Source: Streptomyces djakartensis (GTDB taxonomy: Bacteria; Actinomycetota; Actinomycetes; Streptomycetales; Streptomycetaceae). From it: a stretch of DNA of 64,000 nucleotides. Under the pieces are notes generated by a model, which was given only the letters and a program-made list of their open reading frames with translations, was not told the origin of the DNA and did no database searches. A program made the translations under genes and the position numbers. Shown one piece after another: positions 52,011 to 59,945 of this stretch. The stretch lies in contig NZ_BMWE01000023.1 of assembly GCF_014651075.1 (NCBI RefSeq), positions 1-64,000 of the forward strand, given 5' to 3'. Position 1 is the stretch's first letter. Every line of letters starts with the position of its first letter.

Positions 52011-52205
52011 GTGCTGGTGTCCATGTCGGCCGTGCTGCTGCTCGGCCTGCTGATCTGGTTCCTGCTGCGCATCCGGTACCTCAGGTGGGCCGACGCGCTG
52101 ATCTGTGGAGCCTTCGGCTTCCTACTCGCCCGGACCGTGGCCGCGCCGGTGGTTCAGGCCTTCCTCGACGGAGTGAATGGCTTCCTCGGCCAACTCCGCT
52201 TCTGA
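52011..52205 (+). CDS. Small membrane protein (Spd-like)
   Basis: This is a 64-residue protein with one or two hydrophobic segments (SAVLLLGLLIWFLLRIRYL and ADALICGAFGFLLARTV). The GTG start lies 12 bp after the translocase gene and follows AAAGGGG. Size and place fit the small spread (Spd) proteins of Streptomyces elements. Confidence 0.75.
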   Translation: MLVSMSAVLLLGLLIWFLLRIRYLRWADALICGAFGFLLARTVAAPVVQAFLDGVNGFLGQLRF

Positions 52206-52237
52206 TCCGCCCCAACGAACTGAGAAGGGGACTCCCT

Positions 52238-52528
52238 GTGTCCGACTACGTCATCCGCTCCGGAGACCGTGCCGCCTTCCTGGCCGGCCTGCGGGAGTTG
52301 GTCGACTTTCTGACTGCCAATCCGACCGCTGTCGTCCCGCGTCACGCGTCCGTCATCGTCCTGGTCGACGCCTCCGACTCCGTCGCTTGCCTCGACGGTG
52401 TGCGGTCCGTTGCTTCTCCGCTCGGTGTGCTGGCCGAGGACATCGGTCGCGGCTACTTCGACGCACGGCGCGACTTCGGACCGATCTCGTACGGCGTCGT
52501 CGGGGTTCCTCCCGAGGAACGGCAGTGA
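52238..52528 (+). CDS. Hypothetical AICE protein
   Basis: This is a 96-residue soluble protein without recognised domain (AAFLAGLRELVDFLTANPTA, then VIVLVDASDSVACLDGVRSV). The GTG follows GAGAAGGGG. Part of the transfer/replication operon. Confidence 0.65.
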   Translation: MSDYVIRSGDRAAFLAGLRELVDFLTANPTAVVPRHASVIVLVDASDSVACLDGVRSVASPLGVLAEDIGRGYFDARRDFGPISYGVVGVPPEERQ

Positions 52529-52632
52529 TCGCCCGTACGACGGGCTCCCGACGGGGCGCGAAGTCGCCAAACCCGACCCCGTCAGGAACCCACTCCATCC
52601 GCCACGTGAGCAGTGAAAGGAGCACTCACACT

Positions 52633-52893
52633 TTGTCCACCGCGCACCATTCGCGCAAATCCCCGTCCCTGGACTGCGAACTCAGGCAGCGTGACGCGCA
52701 GGTCGTGACCTGCGCCGGACGGGAACAGATCGTTCTCGTCGAACTCGACGGAACCGAGCAGTGGCTGTGTCCCGCGCACGCGGCGGCCGTCTGGCTCACG
52801 GACCCGACGCTTCGCTTCAGCGCCAAGACTCGGCCGGAGGGGATCTCGGCCGTGATGGGGCAGGCGTTCGGCGGCGGGGGTGGTCGCCGATGA
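52633..52893 (+). CDS. Hypothetical AICE protein with Cys/His pattern
   Basis: This is an 86-residue product. LDCELRQRDAQVVTC and WLCPAHAAAVWL could form a small zinc site. The start is probably TTG 52633 after AAAGGAG; a GTG at 52606 is possible. It overlaps the rep start by 4 bp. Confidence 0.55.
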   Translation: MSTAHHSRKSPSLDCELRQRDAQVVTCAGREQIVLVELDGTEQWLCPAHAAAVWLTDPTLRFSAKTRPEGISAVMGQAFGGGGGRR

Positions 52894-54260
52894 CCACTGC
52901 GCTTCTGCAGGGCGTTGCGGCTCTCGTAGGCAAGGCGTCGGATCCGGAGTTCACGGCGTGGCGCCGGAACATCATCCGCCTCGGTGGCTGTACCAACCCG
53001 ATTCATCTGGTCGGCGCGGCAACCGTCTACGACACGACGACCGGCGCAGCCCTTCTCTCCTACGGCTCCGACGTCTATGGAGGGCGGCTGCTCACTGCGT
53101 GCGGCAACCGGCGTGCGACGGTCTGCCCGGCCTGTTCGGCTGTGTACCGGGCGGACACGTACCAACTCGTCCGGGCCGGTCTCGTGGGAGGTAAGGAGGT
53201 GCCGGAGGCGGTAGGCGGTCACCCGCAGGTGTTCGCCACGCTCACCGCTCCCGGCTTCGGCCCGGTCCACACCCGCCGGGAACGGGACGAGCATGTGCGG
53301 GTCTGCAGGCCTCGCCGGATCGAGGAGTGTTGTCCGCACGGGAACCCGGCCGGATGCCGAGACCGGCACCCGGCGGACGATCCCCGTCTCGGGGAACCGG
53401 TCTGCCCACGCTGCTATGACTACGCGGGAGCCGTGCTGTGGCACGCGCTCGCCGGTGGGCTCTGGCACCGGTTCGGGTTGGAGCTGCGGCGGGAGGTCGC
53501 CCGGCGGGCCGGTTTGACGCGCTCGGAGTTCGGGGAGGTCGCCCGGCTCTCGTACGCGAAAGTCGCCGAGTACCAGCGGCGGGGACTAATTCACTTCCAT
53601 GCCGTCATCCGGCTCGACGGTCCGGACGGCCCTGGCTCGGCTCCGCCCGGCTGGGCGACCGTGCCGCTCCTGATGGCCGCGGTACGGGCTGTTGTCGGTC
53701 GGGTGCGGCTGAGCGCTCCCGGTGCGGGCGTGGTCGGTCCGCGAGTACTGCGCTTCGGCACTCAGGTCGATGTGCGGCCGGTCACCTCATACGGACGGAG
53801 CCCGGGGGAGCGGCCCGCTTCTGCGGGGGCCGTGGCGGGCTACATCGCCAAGTACGCGACCAAGGGGGCGGAGTCCGCTGGCGCGGTGGACGGCCGCATT
53901 CATCACGCGCGAGACATGGTCACGCTGCCCGTGCGCTCACACGTGCTGCGCATGATCAGCACGTGTTGGTGGCTCGGCGGCCTGCCGGAGTTCGAGCCGC
54001 TCGGGCTGCGCCGCTGGGCCCACATGCTCGGGTACGGCGGCCACTTCTCCACCAAGTCGCGTCGGTACTCGACGACGTTGACCGCGCTCCGGCAGGCCCG
54101 TGCCGACCATCGTGCGGAGCAACAGCGGGCCGCCCTCGGCCTGGCCGACTACCCCACGGTCACGATCGGCGAGTGGCGTTACGCCGGGCGCGGCTACTCA
54201 CCGGAAGCGGCTCTCTTGGCTGCCTCGGTGCGGGAGGGCGGTGGTCTCCATGGCACGTGA
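52890..54260 (+). CDS. RepSA-like replication initiator
   Basis: This 456-residue initiator is of the pSAM2/RepSA rolling-circle type. Cys pairs (VCPACSAVY, and CCPHG ... CPRCYDY) are followed by the HUH motif GLIHFHAVIRLDG near 235. The C-terminal half has AGYIAKYATKG, with a candidate catalytic Tyr. It is expressed in the element operon between small genes and xis. Replication occurs after excision, before transfer. Confidence 0.9.
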   Translation: MTTALLQGVAALVGKASDPEFTAWRRNIIRLGGCTNPIHLVGAATVYDTTTGAALLSYGSDVYGGRLLTACGNRRATVCPACSAVYRADTYQLVRAGLVGGKEVPEAVGGHPQVFATLTAPGFGPVHTRRERDEHVRVCRPRRIEECCPHGNPAGCRDRHPADDPRLGEPVCPRCYDYAGAVLWHALAGGLWHRFGLELRREVARRAGLTRSEFGEVARLSYAKVAEYQRRGLIHFHAVIRLDGPDGPGSAPPGWATVPLLMAAVRAVVGRVRLSAPGAGVVGPRVLRFGTQVDVRPVTSYGRSPGERPASAGAVAGYIAKYATKGAESAGAVDGRIHHARDMVTLPVRSHVLRMISTCWWLGGLPEFEPLGLRRWAHMLGYGGHFSTKSRRYSTTLTALRQARADHRAEQQRAALGLADYPTVTIGEWRYAGRGYSPEAALLAASVREGGGLHGT

Positions 54261-54462
54261 CAGCCGTGCGAAGTCGGCAGAGCTGCTCACGGTCCGCCAG
54301 GTGCTCGACGAACTGGACGGCGTCTCCCGCCGCACCTTCTACCGCTGGCGGGAACTGCGCCTCGCTCCCGTCTGTATCCGGCTGCCGAACGGGGAGCTGA
54401 GAGTTCGCCGTGACGTGCTCGACGAGTGGCTGGAGGAGCGGGCAGAGGGGGCGGCGTCGTGA
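54250..54462 (+). CDS. xis: Excisionase (HTH, MerR/AlpA-like)
   Basis: This is a 70-residue protein. The winged HTH is LLTVRQVLDELDGVSRRTFYRW and ends with the typical RVRRDVLDEWLEE. The ATG at 54250 overlaps the rep stop, and the stop overlaps int (GTGA). With integrase it drives excision of the element. Confidence 0.9.
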   Translation: MARDSRAKSAELLTVRQVLDELDGVSRRTFYRWRELRLAPVCIRLPNGELRVRRDVLDEWLEERAEGAAS

Positions 54463-55847
54463 AGTCGTACAAGGCTTCCGTCTGGAAGCTGTCGGTCAAC
54501 AAGACCACCAAGAAGCCGACCTACCTCGTGCGCTGGGCGGTCGACGGACAACGGTTCAGCGAGTCGTACAAGACCAAGACACTGGCCGACCGTTTCCGGG
54601 CCAAGCTGGTGCGCGCGCTCGACAAGGGCGAGCCGTTCGACACCGTCACCGGTCTGCCCGACTCGCTGCGCGGCGGCAAGGCGGCGCTGTCCTTCCTCGA
54701 CCTGGCGGTGAGGTACGTGGACGCCCGGTGGGCGGAGGCGTCCGCCAAGCAGCGGGACAGCATGACCGATTCGCTGGCGACGGTCGTTCCCGTTCTGGTG
54801 AAGCCGGGGCGGGGGCGGCCCGCTCCCGAGGTGCTGCGGCGTGCGCTGCGGTCGTACGTCCTGCCTGTGCCTCGTAGGAAGCGGGAGCGGCCGGAGGAGA
54901 TCAGTGCGGCGGCGAAGTGGATCGAGAAGGCGTCGCTGCCGGTGGCGGAGTTGCAGGAGATCACCCGTGCGCACGACCTAATCGATGCGCTGAGTCGGCG
55001 GCTGGACGGCAAGCCTGCGGCGACGCAGACCTACCGGCGGCGGCGCGCCGTGGTCTTCAACGCGCTTGAGTACGCCGTGGAACTGGAGTACCTGCCCTCC
55101 AACCCGTTGAGCAGGGTCCGGCGTAAGCGGGGCAAGCGCGCGTTGCAGGAGGTTGACCGCCGGGTGGTCGTCAACCCTCGGCAGGCACGGGAACTGCTGA
55201 CCGCGCTCACGTACGTGGGTGGCTACGACCGGGCGAGCGGCCGGCGGCTACGGGCGTTCTTCGGGTGCTTGTACTACGCGGCCATGCGACCTGGGGAGGC
55301 CCTCGGCCTTCGCCGCTCCGACTGCACGCTTCCGGCGTCAGGCTGGGGCCGCATAGAGCTGGCGGAGACCCGCCCCACGGCAGGTAAGGCGTGGACGGAC
55401 TCCGGGGAGGCACACGATCGGCGCGGCCTGAAGCAGCGGTCCCACGGGGAGGTACGGACCGTGCCGATTCCGCCTCCGCTGGTGCGGCTGCTCCGCGAGC
55501 ACCTGGAGGAGTTCGGCACGGCGAAGGACGGCCGGCTGTTCTCCAGTGAGCGGGGCAACGTGATCGCGGCGTCCTCGTACTCTCGAGCGTGGAAACAGGC
55601 GCGAGAACTGGCGCTCGTGCCCGATCAAGTGTCCTCGGTCCTGGCCTTCCGGCCGTACGACCTCCGGCACGCGGGCGTCTCCCAGTGGCTCAACTCCGGA
55701 GTGCCGGCGCCGGAGGTCGCCGCTCGTGCGGGCCACTCGGTGGACGTGCTGCTGAAGATCTACGCCAAGTGCATCGACGGCCAGGAGCAGGAGATGAACG
55801 ACCGCATCATGCAAGGGCTGGGGGAGAGGGACGAACCTACGGACTGA
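54459..55847 (+). CDS. int: Tyrosine-type site-specific integrase
   Basis: This is a 462-residue recombinase. An N-terminal arm-binding and SAM-like core-binding region precedes the catalytic domain with Arg277 (AAMRPGEALGL), YDLRHAG with Arg403, the AGHS box and the nucleophile Tyr near 434 (KIYAKCID). The GTG overlaps xis. It is followed by a perfect terminator and the attachment region at the tRNA-Arg. It should recombine attP with the 3' part of that tRNA. Confidence 0.95.
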   Translation: MKSYKASVWKLSVNKTTKKPTYLVRWAVDGQRFSESYKTKTLADRFRAKLVRALDKGEPFDTVTGLPDSLRGGKAALSFLDLAVRYVDARWAEASAKQRDSMTDSLATVVPVLVKPGRGRPAPEVLRRALRSYVLPVPRRKRERPEEISAAAKWIEKASLPVAELQEITRAHDLIDALSRRLDGKPAATQTYRRRRAVVFNALEYAVELEYLPSNPLSRVRRKRGKRALQEVDRRVVVNPRQARELLTALTYVGGYDRASGRRLRAFFGCLYYAAMRPGEALGLRRSDCTLPASGWGRIELAETRPTAGKAWTDSGEAHDRRGLKQRSHGEVRTVPIPPPLVRLLREHLEEFGTAKDGRLFSSERGNVIAASSYSRAWKQARELALVPDQVSSVLAFRPYDLRHAGVSQWLNSGVPAPEVAARAGHSVDVLLKIYAKCIDGQEQEMNDRIMQGLGERDEPTD

Positions 55848-55871
55848 CAGCCGACCATGACCGACCGACCC

Positions 55872-55901
55872 AAGCCCCGGACCGTAAGAGGTCCGGGGCT
55901 T
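55872..55901 (+). terminator. Terminator after int
   Basis: AAGCCCCGGACC and GGTCCGGGGCTT form a perfect 12-bp stem with a 6-nt loop, 24 bp after the int stop. Confidence 0.85.
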
Positions 55902-56050
55902 CGGCCTGCCCACGGGTGGTCCACAGGGCTACTCTCAAGGTCGGCGAAACGGCTTGTGACCAGCAGCGAAGCCCTCCAAGATCAACACGCTATTACAACG
56001 TGATCACTGGCAAACAGCTGCTTCCGGCGGCATTCGCCTGCACACACAAC

Positions 56051-56090
56051 AAGACCCCGCACTCAGCAAACGCGCTGATGGCGGGGTCTT
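56051..56090 (-). terminator. Terminator of tRNA-Arg
   Basis: AAGACCCCGC and GCGGGGTCTT form a 10-bp stem, with an inner TCAGC/GCTGA stem. On the minus strand it lies 18 bp after the tRNA and is followed by TTGTTGTG. Confidence 0.8.
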
Positions 56091-56108
56091 TAGGCACTTC
56101 CTGCGAAG

Positions 56109-56180
56109 TGCCCCCGGCAGGATTCGAACCTGCGCACACGGCTCCGGAGGCCGTTGCTCTATCCCCTGAGCTACGGGGGC
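56109..56180 (-). tRNA. tRNA-Arg(CCG)
   Basis: A 72-nt cloverleaf: acceptor GCCCCCG/CGGGGGC, D-arm GCTC...GAGC, anticodon arm ACGGC-CTCCGGA-GCCGT with anticodon CCG, T-arm GCAGG-TTCGAAT-CCTGC, discriminator A, no encoded CCA. Integration target of the adjacent element. Confidence 0.97.
56134..56152. repeat. 19-bp direct repeat (right copy), inside tRNA-Arg
   Basis: Identical to 38571-38589. It covers the anticodon arm and variable loop, the usual core of tRNA-targeting integrases. Confidence 0.6.
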
Positions 56181-56342
56181 GTGTCGGTCGCGTTGCTCGC
56201 GGCGACGGGTAGAACACTACCAGCTCTCCTCGGGTGGTCATGAACGGGTTTCCGCAGCCGGGGAGGGTGTGTGGGTCGCCCCCGCGGGGTGGAAGTGGGG
56301 AAAACCCGGACGCGGTGGCCGGGGTCGACCTACTCTCGAGTT

Positions 56343-56837
56343 GTGCCAGGCGCGTCGGGCCGGGTGCTTGTTGTGGACGACAACAAGGTCATCCGGCAGT
56401 TGATCAGGGTCAACCTCGAGCTTGAGGGGCTGGAGGTCGTGACCGCGGCCGATGGTGCCGAGTGTCTTGATGTCATCCATCAGGTGCGGCCCGATGTCGT
56501 GACCCTCGATGTCGTCATGCCCCGACTGGATGGACTCCGCACCGCCGCACGCCTGCGGGAGGATCCGCGCACCCGTGACGTGCCGCTCGCGATCGTCAGC
56601 GCGTGCAGTCGGCATGAGGTCGAGGCCGGGCTCGAGGTGGGCGTCGACGCCTTCCTCGCCAAGCCTTTCGAGCCGAGCGAACTCGTCGGTATGGTGCGGC
56701 AGTTGATCGAGCGGGAGCGGAACCCGCAGGGGCAGGGGCAGGGGAGCGAGGGTGGTGTTCCTGGCGGCGGCGCGGCCGCGTTCGGCCCCGTCGTCGGTGC
56801 GGAGGAGGCCCAGCGGGCCGGCAGTGCCGGCGGCTGA
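56343..56837 (+). CDS. Single-domain response regulator
   Basis: This is a 164-residue receiver protein. VVDDNKVIRQLIRVNLELEG gives the acidic pocket, VTLDVVMP the phosphoacceptor Asp, and AKPFEPSEL the switch Lys. The tail is Gly/Gln-rich with no output domain. The GTG at 56343 has no ribosome site; TACTCT just before it could be a -10 box, so the mRNA may be leaderless. No kinase is adjacent. Confidence 0.85.
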   Translation: MPGASGRVLVVDDNKVIRQLIRVNLELEGLEVVTAADGAECLDVIHQVRPDVVTLDVVMPRLDGLRTAARLREDPRTRDVPLAIVSACSRHEVEAGLEVGVDAFLAKPFEPSELVGMVRQLIERERNPQGQGQGSEGGVPGGGAAAFGPVVGAEEAQRAGSAGG

Positions 56838-56950
56838 CCGATCAGTCCGGTCGCTCCCTCGCCTGACGGTTCAGTCCGGTCGCTCCCTCGCCTGACGGTT
56901 CAGTCCGGTCACTCCGTCGCCTGACGGTTCAGTCCGGTCACTCCGTCGGC
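56835..56950. repeat. 29-bp minisatellite (four units)
   Basis: Four units of TGACGGTTCAGTCCGGTC plus an 11-bp end begin at 56835, 56864, 56893 and 56922. The first contains the stop codon of the response regulator. Confidence 0.9.
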
Positions 56951-57005
56951 GGGAAGTCTCCTCCCGCCCGGCCCCGGCCGTGGAGGCATGCACGCCCCGT
57001 CCGAA

Positions 57006-57117
57006 CCGATCACCCCGTGGGGAGAGCCGGTCAAGTCCGATCGCCCCGTGGAGGGAGCCGGTCAAGACCGATCGCCCCGTGGAGGGAGCCGGTCAAGTCC
57101 GATCACCCCGTGGAGGC
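57006..57117. repeat. 31-bp minisatellite (3.6 units)
   Basis: Units of CCGATCGCCCCGTGGAGGGA plus 11 bp begin at 57006, 57037, 57068 and 57099. No gene is supported in 56838-57228. Confidence 0.9.
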
Positions 57118-57228
57118 GGACCCGTCCAGCCCGTCGCCGCCCCCCCGCAGGCACCGCCCCGTCCACATCCCGGACCGCCAAGAAACCGGTTCGCATACCC
57201 ACCCCCTTCCTCCCATACGCTTGTCCCC

Positions 57229-58344
57229 GTGACCCCAGTCGAGCTCTCCCGCACCGTGCTGCATGCCGTGCGTCGCGCTGTCGACGAGGGTGAGCTGAGG
57301 GTGAGTGTGCCGGAGCGGGCCGTGGTCACTGTGCCGGGGCCCGGGGGCTGCGGGGACTACGCCACCAACATCGCCCTCCAGCTGGCCGGCGCGGCAGGGC
57401 AGCCGCCGTTGCGTGTGGCCGAGATTCTGAGGTCGCGGCTGGTGGACGAGCCGTCCGTCAGCGATGTCGTCGTCACGGGACCCGGTTTCCTCAACCTCAG
57501 TCTCCAGGGGGCGGCCTCCGCCGGGATCGTCGACGAGATCCTGCGGCGCGGGCTGCGGTACGGGCACGCCGATGCGGCCGGCGGGAGCGTGGTCCGGCTG
57601 CGGTGCGCGGCAGACGTGCGTGCCGTGGTGGTCGCGGACTCCGTGGCCCGCGTGCTGCGCAGTCAGGGCGACTCCGTGCGGATCACGTGCGACGGCCGGC
57701 CCGCGCCGGAGTGGGGATCCCTCCTCGGCGTGGACCTCGAGGACTCAGGGGCGCCCCCGGGTCCCACCGGCCTCCCGGGCCTCCCCGGCGCTCCAGGCCA
57801 AGGCGGCCTACCTGACGTCCCCGACCTGCCCCACCTCGACGTCACCGTCCGTCCCGTCCCCGCCTCCGGTGACCCCCTGCCCCTCGGCCGGGACGCCGCA
57901 CGCTGGGCGCTGCTCCACCCCGCCGGTCACGACCGGCCCCACATCACCGGCGACCATCTGGTGCAGCGGGAGTCCAACCCCCTCTTCCGCGTCCGGTACG
58001 CCCACGCCCGCACCCGGGCCCTCCTGCACAATGCCGCCGACCTCGGATTCCAGTCCGAGCCCGGCCCCGTGCACGACAGCGACGCCACCGCGCTGGTCGC
58101 CGCACTCGGCGACCACCCCCGCGTCCTTGCCGCCGCCGCCTCGCACCGCACCCCCGACCGCCTGGCCCGGCACCTCGTCAGCGTCGCCGATGCCACGCTG
58201 CCCCTGCTCCCCGCCGTGCTGCCCCTCGGCGAGGAGAAACCCTCGGCCGCCCACCGTGCCCGGCTCGCCCTCGCCGAAGCGGCCGGGACGGTGCTGGCCG
58301 GCGGCCTGTCCCTGCTCGGCATCGACGCACCCCACCATCTCTGA
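57229..58344 (+). CDS. ArgRS-like protein without the catalytic centre (Add-1 plus DALR domains)
   Basis: This is a 371-residue protein. The N-terminus (about 1-100) matches the arginyl-tRNA synthetase Add-1 domain (GDYATNIALQLAG ... VVVTGPGFLNLSL). At 120-145, where ArgRS has its HIGH motif, the sequence is CAADVRAVVVADSVARVLRS, so the motif is lost. The KMSKS region is replaced by a Gly/Pro-rich linker. The C-terminal half has ESNPLFRVRYAHARTRALL, the DALR anticodon-binding signature. Aminoacylation is not possible. A CATACGCT box just before GTG 57229 suggests a leaderless mRNA. It lies 14 bp before lysA, in the same operon. Confidence 0.8.
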   Translation: MTPVELSRTVLHAVRRAVDEGELRVSVPERAVVTVPGPGGCGDYATNIALQLAGAAGQPPLRVAEILRSRLVDEPSVSDVVVTGPGFLNLSLQGAASAGIVDEILRRGLRYGHADAAGGSVVRLRCAADVRAVVVADSVARVLRSQGDSVRITCDGRPAPEWGSLLGVDLEDSGAPPGPTGLPGLPGAPGQGGLPDVPDLPHLDVTVRPVPASGDPLPLGRDAARWALLHPAGHDRPHITGDHLVQRESNPLFRVRYAHARTRALLHNAADLGFQSEPGPVHDSDATALVAALGDHPRVLAAAASHRTPDRLARHLVSVADATLPLLPAVLPLGEEKPSAAHRARLALAEAAGTVLAGGLSLLGIDAPHHL

Positions 58345-58358
58345 GAGAGCACCCGAGA

Positions 58359-59750
58359 ATGAGCCGTTCCGCACACCCCGCCGGGCCCCGTCACGCCGAT
58401 GTCCTTCCCGAGGGCCACTACTCCGCCCCGCCCGCCGACCTCAACGCCTTGGACCCCAAGGTCTGGGCGCAGACCGTGACGCGCGACGAGGACGGTGCCG
58501 TCACCGTCGGCGGGCTTCCCGTCACGCGGCTCGCCGAGGAGTTCGGCACCCCCGCCTACATCCTCGACGAGGCCGACTTCCGCTCCCGGGCCCGGGCGTG
58601 GCGGAACGCCTTCGGCCAGGACGCCGACGTGTTCTACGCCGGGAAGGCGTTCCTCTCCCGTGCCGTCGTGCGCTGGCTGGACGAGGAAGGTCTGAACGTC
58701 GACGTCTGCTCCGGCGGCGAGCTGGCCACCGCCCTGTCCGCCGGCATGCCCGCCGAGCGCATCGCCTTCCACGGCAACAACAAGTCCGTCGACGAGATCA
58801 CCCGGGCCGTCGAGGCCGGTGTGGGGCACATCGTGCTCGACTCCTTCCAGGAGATCGCCCGCGTCGCCCACATCGCGCAGAGCCTCGGGAAGCGCCAGAA
58901 GGTTCTGATCCGGATCACCGTGGGCGTCGAGGCCCACACCCACGAGTTCATCGCCACGGCCCACGAGGACCAGAAGTTCGGCATCCCGCTGGCCGGCGGG
59001 CAGGCCGCCGAGGCAGTGCGCCGGGCCCTGAAGCTGGACGGTCTGGAGCTCGTCGGTATCCACAGCCACATCGGGTCGCAGATCTTCGACATGTCCGGGT
59101 TCGAGGTCGCCGCCCACCGGGTGGTCGGGCTGCTCAAGGACATCCGCGACGAGCACGGCGTCGAACTGCCCGAGATCGACCTCGGTGGCGGACTGGGCAT
59201 CGCGTACACGAGTGACGACGACCCGCGTGAGCCGCACGAGATCGCCAAGGCGCTCAACGAGATCGTCACCAGGGAGTGCGAGATCGCCAAGCTGCGCACG
59301 CCCCGCATCTCCGTCGAGCCCGGTCGCGCCATCGTCGGTCCCACCGCCTTCACGCTCTACGAGGTCGGCACCGTCAAGCCCCTCGACGGGCTGCGGACGT
59401 ACGTCTCCGTCGACGGCGGCATGTCGGACAACATCCGCACCGCGCTGTACGACGCCGAGTACAGCGTCGCGCTGGTCTCCCGCGCCTCCGACGCCGAGCC
59501 GATGCTCGCCCGGGTCGTCGGCAAGCACTGCGAAAGCGGGGACATCGTGGTCAAGGACGCCTTCCTGCCGGCCGACCTGGCACCGGGTGACCTCATCGCC
59601 GTGCCGGCCACCGGCGCGTACTGCCGGTCCATGGCCAGCAACTACAACCACGTGCCGCGGCCCCCGGTCGTCGCCGTGCATGAGGGCGAGGCCCGGGTGA
59701 TCGTTCGCCGGGAGACCGAGGAGGACCTGCTGCGTCTCGACGTCGGCTGA
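58359..59750 (+). CDS. lysA: Diaminopimelate decarboxylase
   Basis: This 463-residue PLP enzyme performs the last step of lysine synthesis, meso-diaminopimelate to lysine plus CO2. VFYAGKAFLSRAV holds the PLP Lys near 97, CSGGELATAL and HSHIGSQIF bind PLP phosphate or substrate, and GGGLGIAY and SVEPGRAIVG are family signatures. It is 14 bp after the ArgRS-like gene, with which it shares an operon in many actinomycetes. Confidence 0.97.
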   Translation: MSRSAHPAGPRHADVLPEGHYSAPPADLNALDPKVWAQTVTRDEDGAVTVGGLPVTRLAEEFGTPAYILDEADFRSRARAWRNAFGQDADVFYAGKAFLSRAVVRWLDEEGLNVDVCSGGELATALSAGMPAERIAFHGNNKSVDEITRAVEAGVGHIVLDSFQEIARVAHIAQSLGKRQKVLIRITVGVEAHTHEFIATAHEDQKFGIPLAGGQAAEAVRRALKLDGLELVGIHSHIGSQIFDMSGFEVAAHRVVGLLKDIRDEHGVELPEIDLGGGLGIAYTSDDDPREPHEIAKALNEIVTRECEIAKLRTPRISVEPGRAIVGPTAFTLYEVGTVKPLDGLRTYVSVDGGMSDNIRTALYDAEYSVALVSRASDAEPMLARVVGKHCESGDIVVKDAFLPADLAPGDLIAVPATGAYCRSMASNYNHVPRPPVVAVHEGEARVIVRRETEEDLLRLDVG

Positions 59751-59758
59751 GCCGGACC

Positions 59759-59818
59759 GACGGAGGGGCCGACGGAGGGCCCGCCGGAGGGCCCAACGGA
59801 GGGGCCGACGGTGGGGCG
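59759..59818. repeat. 12-bp tandem repeat (five units)
   Basis: Five units of the form GACGGAGGGGCC follow the lysA stop. They lie before the promoter of hom. Confidence 0.9.
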
Positions 59819-59945
59819 GAAGATCTCCTGTCTTCCGCCCCCGTGCAAATGAAATAGATATCTCAGGATCCGGACGAAGGGCAGAAACTCCCGTCCGGTG
59901 AGTGAGACTGGTGCAACCGTAGACGGTATGAGGAAACGAGGTCGG

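Larger units (their letters stand above)
49385..56152. mobile_element. Core of an AICE (pSAM2-like) integrated at tRNA-Arg(CCG)
   Basis: GntR regulator, transfer translocase, small spread proteins, RepSA-like initiator, excisionase and tyrosine integrase lie in the order typical of actinomycete integrative and conjugative elements. They sit next to the intact tRNA-Arg gene. The left end is not clear; the 19-bp repeat at 38571 is the best candidate. Confidence 0.85.

Noticed and set aside
56835..57117. CRISPR array
   Set aside because: The units are contiguous tandem repeats without unique spacers, and no cas genes are present.
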